Below are positions 6,415 to 8,641 of a stretch of 8,641 nucleotides of DNA, one piece after another. Position numbers and translations under genes: made by a program. The stretch comes from Gammaproteobacteria bacterium (GTDB taxonomy: Bacteria; Pseudomonadota; Gammaproteobacteria; SZUA-140). How positions within the stretch are numbered: position 1 is the stretch's first letter; each line of letters begins with the position of its first letter. Where the stretch lies: the NCBI GenBank assembly GCA_003230195.1, contig QIHH01000213.1:1-8641 (forward strand), read 5' to 3'. The notes below the pieces were generated by a model that ran no database searches, was not told the origin of the DNA, and worked only from the letters and a program-made list of their open reading frames with translations.

Positions 6415-7518
6415 ATGGCTCAAGTGCTCATCAGGTGGTTCAGGCGTTACTTTACAGACCAGGAAGGGGTCATACTGGCTCTATTGCTGCTTGCAGGTTT
6501 TGCCATTGTTATTTTCATGGGCGAAATGCTGGCACCATTACTGGCCAGTTTGGTGATTGCTTACCTGTTGGAAGGGATCGTAGGCATGATTGAACGGCGT
6601 AAAATTGCGCGCTTGCCAGCAGTACTGATGGTTTTTATGCCATTCTGTGCGCTGCTGCTATTGCTTATTTTTGGACTGATACCAATGTTGTTTGGTCAGT
6701 TAAGCCAGCTGTTTCAAGAGCTGCCAACGATGATTGCCAAGGGTCAACAGAGTCTGTTACAACTACCGGTAAACTATCCAACTTTTATTTCAGAGGCCCA
6801 AGTTGCAGAGTTGATGACTACGATTCGATCTAGCGTTGCTGATGCTGGCCAGCATGTCGTGTCGTTTTCACTGGCATCGATATCAGGACTCTTTATTCTC
6901 GTCATCTATTTGATTTTAGTACCCGTGTTAGTCTTCTTATTTATGAAGGACAAAAGGGTTTTTGTTAGCTGGATCTCTGACTCAATGCCTCGTGAACGGG
7001 CGCTGGCAACCCGAATTTGGGAAGAAATGGACCTGCAGATAGGTAACTACGTACGTGGTAAGTTCCTAGAGATTATCATTGTTGGAGTGGTCTCTTTTGT
7101 TGTTTTTGCCTTAATGGGATTACAGTACGCGATGCTGCTTGGTGCACTTGTTGGCTTGTCGGTGGTTGTTCCATATATTGGAGCAGCAGCGGTGACTTTT
7201 CCGGTGGCGATCATCGCCTATTTCCAATGGGGGTGGAGCGCTGATTTTGCTTATTTGATGGCCGCTTATGGTGCGATACAGGCATTGGATGGCAATCTAC
7301 TGGTGCCGTGGTTATTTTCTGAAGCAGTTAATCTACATCCAGTGGCGATTATTACAGCGGTGCTAGTCTTTGGTGGAATGTGGGGAGTTTGGGGGGGTTT
7401 CTTTGCAATTCCATTGGCAACATTAGTGAAAGCTTTGATGAGTTCGTGGCCTCGGTCTGACGAGTTTGTGGAGGCTGAACCGCCTCCTTCTACTGAGGCG
7501 CAACGCGAGACAGCATAA
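6415..7518 (+). CDS. perM: PerM/AI-2E family transporter (predicted inner-membrane permease)
   Basis: The product is 367 aa (353 in E. coli PerM) and strongly resembles PerM along its length. The N-terminus is MAQVLIRWFRRYFTDQEGV. Hydrophobic segments lie at about 20-52, 68-95, 151-177, 217-235, 238-270, 277-300 and 310-340. An extracytoplasmic-type loop of about 100-150 separates the first and second halves. Signature stretches include LVPVLVFLFMKDK (168-180), the VVPYIG turn (251-256), LDGNLLVP (291-298) and FSEAVNLHP (301-309). The family is linked to autoinducer-2 export or ion/proton antiport; the substrate here is unknown. An in-frame ATG at 6352 would add 21 residues without a Shine-Dalgarno; the ATG at 6415 matches the family and has AAGAGG at 6397-6402. 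The 128 nt before it show no strong promoter. A proline/glutamate-rich tail ends the protein. Confidence 0.93.
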   Translation: MAQVLIRWFRRYFTDQEGVILALLLLAGFAIVIFMGEMLAPLLASLVIAYLLEGIVGMIERRKIARLPAVLMVFMPFCALLLLLIFGLIPMLFGQLSQLFQELPTMIAKGQQSLLQLPVNYPTFISEAQVAELMTTIRSSVADAGQHVVSFSLASISGLFILVIYLILVPVLVFLFMKDKRVFVSWISDSMPRERALATRIWEEMDLQIGNYVRGKFLEIIIVGVVSFVVFALMGLQYAMLLGALVGLSVVVPYIGAAAVTFPVAIIAYFQWGWSADFAYLMAAYGAIQALDGNLLVPWLFSEAVNLHPVAIITAVLVFGGMWGVWGGFFAIPLATLVKALMSSWPRSDEFVEAEPPPSTEAQRETA

Positions 7519-7522
7519 ATAT

Positions 7523-7544
7523 AAAGGGGCGTGATGCCCCTTTT
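7523..7544 (+). terminator. Intrinsic terminator after perM
   Basis: AAAGGGGC (7523-7530) pairs with GCCCCTTT (7536-7543) around the loop GTGAT, with a T-run to 7544. It starts 5 nt after the perM stop. Because the stem is flanked by A on the left and T on the right it could also stop transcription arriving on the minus strand from the small ORF at 7551-7694. Confidence 0.88.
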
Positions 7545-7550
7545 ACTGTT

Positions 7551-7694
7551 TTAGAGTATTTCGGATGCATAGTTTGCTAGGCGAGATGGTTCGCCACTGA
7601 TGAGTGTGATATGCCCGCTATGTTGCCACTCAGCAAAGCGATTAACAACGTAAGTGATACCCGCTGTGGTTTCAGTTAAATAGAGCTTCCTCAT
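7551..7694 (-). CDS. Unidentified 47-aa ORF or 3' remnant of a larger gene, convergent to perM
   Basis: Read on the minus strand, an ATG at 7694-7692 opens a 47-codon frame ending at 7551. It starts MRKLYLTETTAGITYVVNRF and ends GHITLISGEPSRLANYASEIL. Composition is protein-like, with no low-complexity run, and its stop lies just before the perM terminator, as expected for a convergent gene. The same frame stays open upstream to a TGA near 7743, just outside the IS-like left end. A TATACT lies only 3 nt before the ATG, with no good -35 and no clear ribosome binding site. I do not recognise the family. It is either a tiny gene or, more likely, the C-terminal end of a gene whose front was lost or displaced when the mobile-element zone formed. 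Confidence 0.4.
   Translation of the reverse strand: MRKLYLTETTAGITYVVNRFAEWQHSGHITLISGEPSRLANYASEIL
7676..7692. repeat. Inverted partner of 8489-8505 (16/17 match)
   Basis: The minus-strand reading GAGGAAGCTCTATTTAA, within the start of the 47-aa ORF, matches GAGGAGGCTCTATTTAA at 8489-8505 on the plus strand with one mismatch. The pair lies in opposite orientation on either side of the IS200-like element. A match of this size in 8.6 kb is suggestive but could be chance. Confidence 0.35.
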
Positions 7695-7719
7695 AAAGTA
7701 TAACCAACTGATATATATT

Positions 7720-7751
7720 AATGCTGATTTTTGGTATAATCAGTCTTGTAT
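7720..7751. repeat. Left copy of a diverged direct repeat flanking the IS200-like element
   Basis: AATGCTGATTTTT (7720-7732) recurs exactly at 8475-8487. After a length difference, TAATCAG-CTT-T (7737-7749) recurs at 8503-8515 (mismatches at the dashes). This copy ends exactly where the left-end hairpin of the IS begins. CTGATT (7724-7729) and AATCAG (7738-7743) also form a 6-bp inverted repeat inside it. Confidence 0.45.
7732..7740 (+). promoter_or_regulatory. Extended -10 promoter element upstream of the IS200-like tnpA
   Basis: TGGTATAAT contains a consensus -10 (TATAAT, 7735-7740) with the extended TGn motif. No recognisable -35 exists at 16-18 nt upstream, which extended -10 promoters tolerate. 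Transcription would begin near 7747 and run through the left-end hairpin toward tnpA, about 115 nt downstream. Not tested. Confidence 0.45.
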
Positions 7752-7780
7752 GTCCACCGTCTAAGGTGGTGGCTTGGACA
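7751..7780 (+). repeat. Left-end hairpin of the IS200-like element
   Basis: CCACC (7754-7758) and GGTGG (7765-7769) form a stem with loop GTCTAA. An overlapping outer pair, TGTCCA (7751-7756) and TGGACA (7775-7780), gives an alternative larger fold. IS200-type left ends carry such structures for TnpA binding, and leader structures that damp tnpA expression. The rest of the leader (7781-7860) contains AAGAGG (7849-7854) 6 nt before the tnpA ATG. Confidence 0.65.
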
Positions 7781-7860
7781 ATGGCTATGCCGTTGTTCTA
7801 AAAATCTAGGCATGATATTTCTTATTGGGTTATCCCCATAGCATCAACAAGAGGTATGCC

Positions 7861-8296
7861 ATGAGTAGATTTAAGAGATTATCGCACGTTATTTGGTGTT
7901 GTAAATATCACATAGTTTGGGTGCCGAAGTATCGTTTTAGGATATTAACTGGGCCGATAAGCAAAAGAGCTGTATAAAACGATACATGTGTATTGTGGTC
8001 GGATGGACTGTGAAGTTGTCGAATTAAACATTCAATGCGACCACGTCCATTTGCTGGTTTCAATGCCGTAGAAAGAATCGGTATCAAAGTTATTGGGGAT
8101 GGTGAAAGGTAACACAGCCATACAGGTTTTTCGTCAGTTCCCAGATTTAAAACAAAAACCGTATTGGGGTAATCATTTTTGGGCAAGGGATTACTGTGTA
8201 GATACGATTGGAATAGATGAAGAAATGATACGCAAGTATGTCAGGCATCAAGAAAAGGAAGAAACGAGGCAGGAAGGTTTACGATTTAATAAGTAA
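7861..8296 (+). pseudogene. tnpA: IS200-family Y1 transposase TnpA, frameshifted and with an amber stop
   Basis: TnpA is an HUH/Y1 single-strand transposase. Frame 1 from the ATG reads MSRFKRLSHVIWCCKYHIVW and VPKYRFRILTGPISK, then goes out of frame. Removing one A from the AAAA run at 7963-7966 restores AGC AAA GAG CTG TAT AAA and joins frame 2, which continues IHVYCGRMDCEVVELNIQCD, HVHLLVSMP, an amber TAG at 8069-8071, and then KESVSKLLGMVKGNTAIQVF through KPYWGNHFWA and MIRKYVRHQE to TAA at 8294-8296. Catalytic residues survive: HVH at 8042-8050 and the nucleophile tyrosine in KYVRHQ at 8237-8239. A conserved glycine in ARGYCVD is aspartate (ARDYCVD). The repaired product would be about 144 aa, normal for IS200. 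The 67-codon open stretch starting at 8093 is only its C-terminal part. AAGAGG 6 nt upstream supports the ATG. Confidence 0.93.
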
Positions 8297-8322
8297 TTTA
8301 TGGACTTTGCGGTGACGGCGAT

Positions 8323-8400
8323 AACCTTCTAAGAGGGTTGCCTTTAATCCCCCTTCAAAGGGGTAGTCAAAACCACCTTCTTAGAAGGCGGATGTTTTTT
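8323..8400 (+). repeat. Right-end hairpin cluster of the IS200-like element, last one terminator-like
   Basis: Three hairpins follow tnpA. AACCTTC/GAGGGTT (8323-8339, loop TAA) includes one T-G pair. CCCCT/AGGGG (8350-8363) has loop TCAA. CCACCTTC/GAAGGCGG (8373-8391, loop TTA) has one A-C mismatch. The last is followed, after ATG, by TTTTTT (8395-8400), so it could also act as an intrinsic terminator. It resembles the left-end hairpin, as expected of the right-end TnpA binding site. The 26 nt after the tnpA stop (8297-8322) hold no visible feature. Confidence 0.6.
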
Positions 8401-8406
8401 CCACGG

Positions 8407-8434
8407 ACACTGACTTTGAAATCAAAGTCAGTGT
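8407..8434. repeat. 28-nt palindrome
   Basis: ACACTGACTTTG (8407-8418) and CAAAGTCAGTGT (8423-8434) are perfect reverse complements separated by AAAT, giving a 12-bp stem with a four-base loop. No T-run follows on either strand, so it is not a standard intrinsic terminator. It lies just outside the proposed IS right end. It may be a protein-binding or recombination site, or part of another repeat. No function can be assigned. Confidence 0.85.
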
Positions 8435-8474
8435 GGCCCCCAAGGATGCTATTTGAAGCGATGAGTGTAAAATC

Positions 8475-8518
8475 AATGCTGATTTTTTGAGGAGGCTCTA
8501 TTTAATCAGGCTTTTGGT
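8475..8518. repeat. Right copy of the diverged direct repeat, with embedded inverted-repeat partner and AT-rich hairpin
   Basis: The 13-mer AATGCTGATTTTT (8475-8487) and the later TAATCAG-CTT-T block (8503-8515) match 7720-7751. Between them lies GAGGAGGCTCTATTTAA (8489-8505), absent from the left copy but found inverted at 7676-7692. AAAATCA (8469-8475) and TGATTTT (8480-8486) make a 7-bp hairpin with loop ATGC and a short T-run, a weak terminator candidate. The rest of 8401-8613 holds no gene I can support; 8519-8548 shows nothing recognisable. Confidence 0.45.
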
Positions 8519-8548
8519 CTCAAGTATTGTCGAGTACGGTTATCAACA

Positions 8549-8580
8549 GGCTGGAGGCTGTAAAAACAATTGTGTAACTG
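8549..8580 (+). other. Candidate left terminal sequence of an IS256-type element
   Basis: GGAGGCTGTAAAAACAATTG continues into TGTAACTGCTC. The AATTGTGTAA core also occurs in the terminal inverted repeat of IS256, and the distance of about 60 nt to the next ATG fits the leader of such an element. The other end lies outside the window, so this cannot be confirmed. It may be ordinary intergenic sequence. Confidence 0.22.
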
Positions 8581-8613
8581 CTCATTATCAGTAACCTAAC
8601 GAAAGGTAAAATA

Positions 8614-8641
8614 ATGAGTAATCAAATGAACCACAAAAAAC
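8614..8641 (+). CDS. Start of an unidentified gene cut by the window edge
   Basis: An ATG at 8614 is preceded by GAAAGG (8601-8606) at a spacing of 7 nt, a good ribosome binding site. Nine codons are visible, MSNQMNHKK, before the window ends, too few for a family call. A second in-frame ATG at 8626 has no comparable site. The upstream sequence resembles the end of an IS256-type element, so a transposase is one possibility, by inference only. The 33 nt between that end and the ribosome binding site show no clear promoter. Confidence 0.5.

Larger units (their letters stand above)
7751..8400 (+). mobile_element. IS200/IS605-family (IS200 group) insertion sequence, inactivated
   Basis: A roughly 650-bp unit consists of a left-end hairpin region, a 109-nt untranslated leader, one tnpA gene and a right end with stacked hairpins. 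There is no tnpB. This matches IS200-group elements of about 600-710 bp, which move as single strands between hairpin ends without inverted terminal repeats or target duplication. Exact cleavage sites cannot be fixed from one copy, so the boundaries are approximate. Left and right hairpins share the pattern CCACC-TCT-AG--GG-GG, consistent with recognition by one TnpA. The transposase is broken, so the copy could only move with help from an intact relative. Confidence 0.85.

Noticed and set aside
7963..8071. Programmed frameshifting in tnpA
   Set aside because: IS200-group TnpA is normally one frame, and a second lesion (amber TAG) in the same gene points to decay.
7908..8186. 92-codon minus-strand ORF
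   Set aside because: It is antisense to tnpA and shows no family features; it looks like a shadow of the coding strand.
8093..8296. Separate 67-aa gene
   Set aside because: It is the part of tnpA after the amber codon, continuous in frame with the HUH-containing segment.
7523..8434. CRISPR array or toxin-antitoxin pair in the repeat-rich tail
   Set aside because: The repeats are few, unequal and irregularly spaced, and no paired small ORFs with recognisable toxin or antitoxin features exist.

Overview
The window is a canonical chromosomal block of ribosomal-protein genes followed by an accessory, partly decayed stretch. All genes down to 7518 read on the + strand. Order and protein sequences point to a gammaproteobacterium: the spc/alpha order rplR-rpsE-rpmD-rplO-secY-rpmJ-rpsM-rpsK-rpsD-rpoA-rplQ, an RpoA starting MQGS with the EFLKPR motif, and an E. 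coli-like PerM. GC content looks moderate by eye. Genus cannot be fixed. The S4 protein is of the four-cysteine, zinc-binding type, which separates this organism from E. coli and Pseudomonas.

Region 1 (1-2726) is the distal spc operon: the end of L18, then S5, L30, L15, the translocon channel SecY and the 37-residue L36, a GTG-start gene that simple ORF calling misses. Region 2 (2727-5797) is the alpha operon: a leader with a bulged hairpin, S13, S11, S4, the RNA polymerase alpha subunit and L17, closed by a strong intrinsic terminator. Together these genes make ribosomal subunits, the polymerase core and the secretion channel. In relatives S4 represses the alpha operon through the rpsM leader.

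Region 3 (5798-7544) begins with a wrecked SAM hydrolase (DUF62) gene, identified here from four separated homology blocks in two frames with a large internal deletion. An intact PerM/AI-2E family membrane protein with its own terminator follows.

Region 4 (7545-8641) is a mobile-element zone. It holds a 47-codon minus-strand orphan or gene tail; an IS200-type element whose TnpA is inactivated by a one-base A-tract expansion and an amber codon but still shows the HUH and Tyr sites; a near-perfect 28-nt palindrome; diverged repeats on both sides of the IS; and, at the right edge, the first codons of another gene preceded by sequence resembling an IS256-type end.

No convincing new defence or other undescribed system is visible. 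The most useful observations are the two reconstructable pseudogenes, the zinc-type S4, the repeat structure around the IS, and the unidentified orphan.
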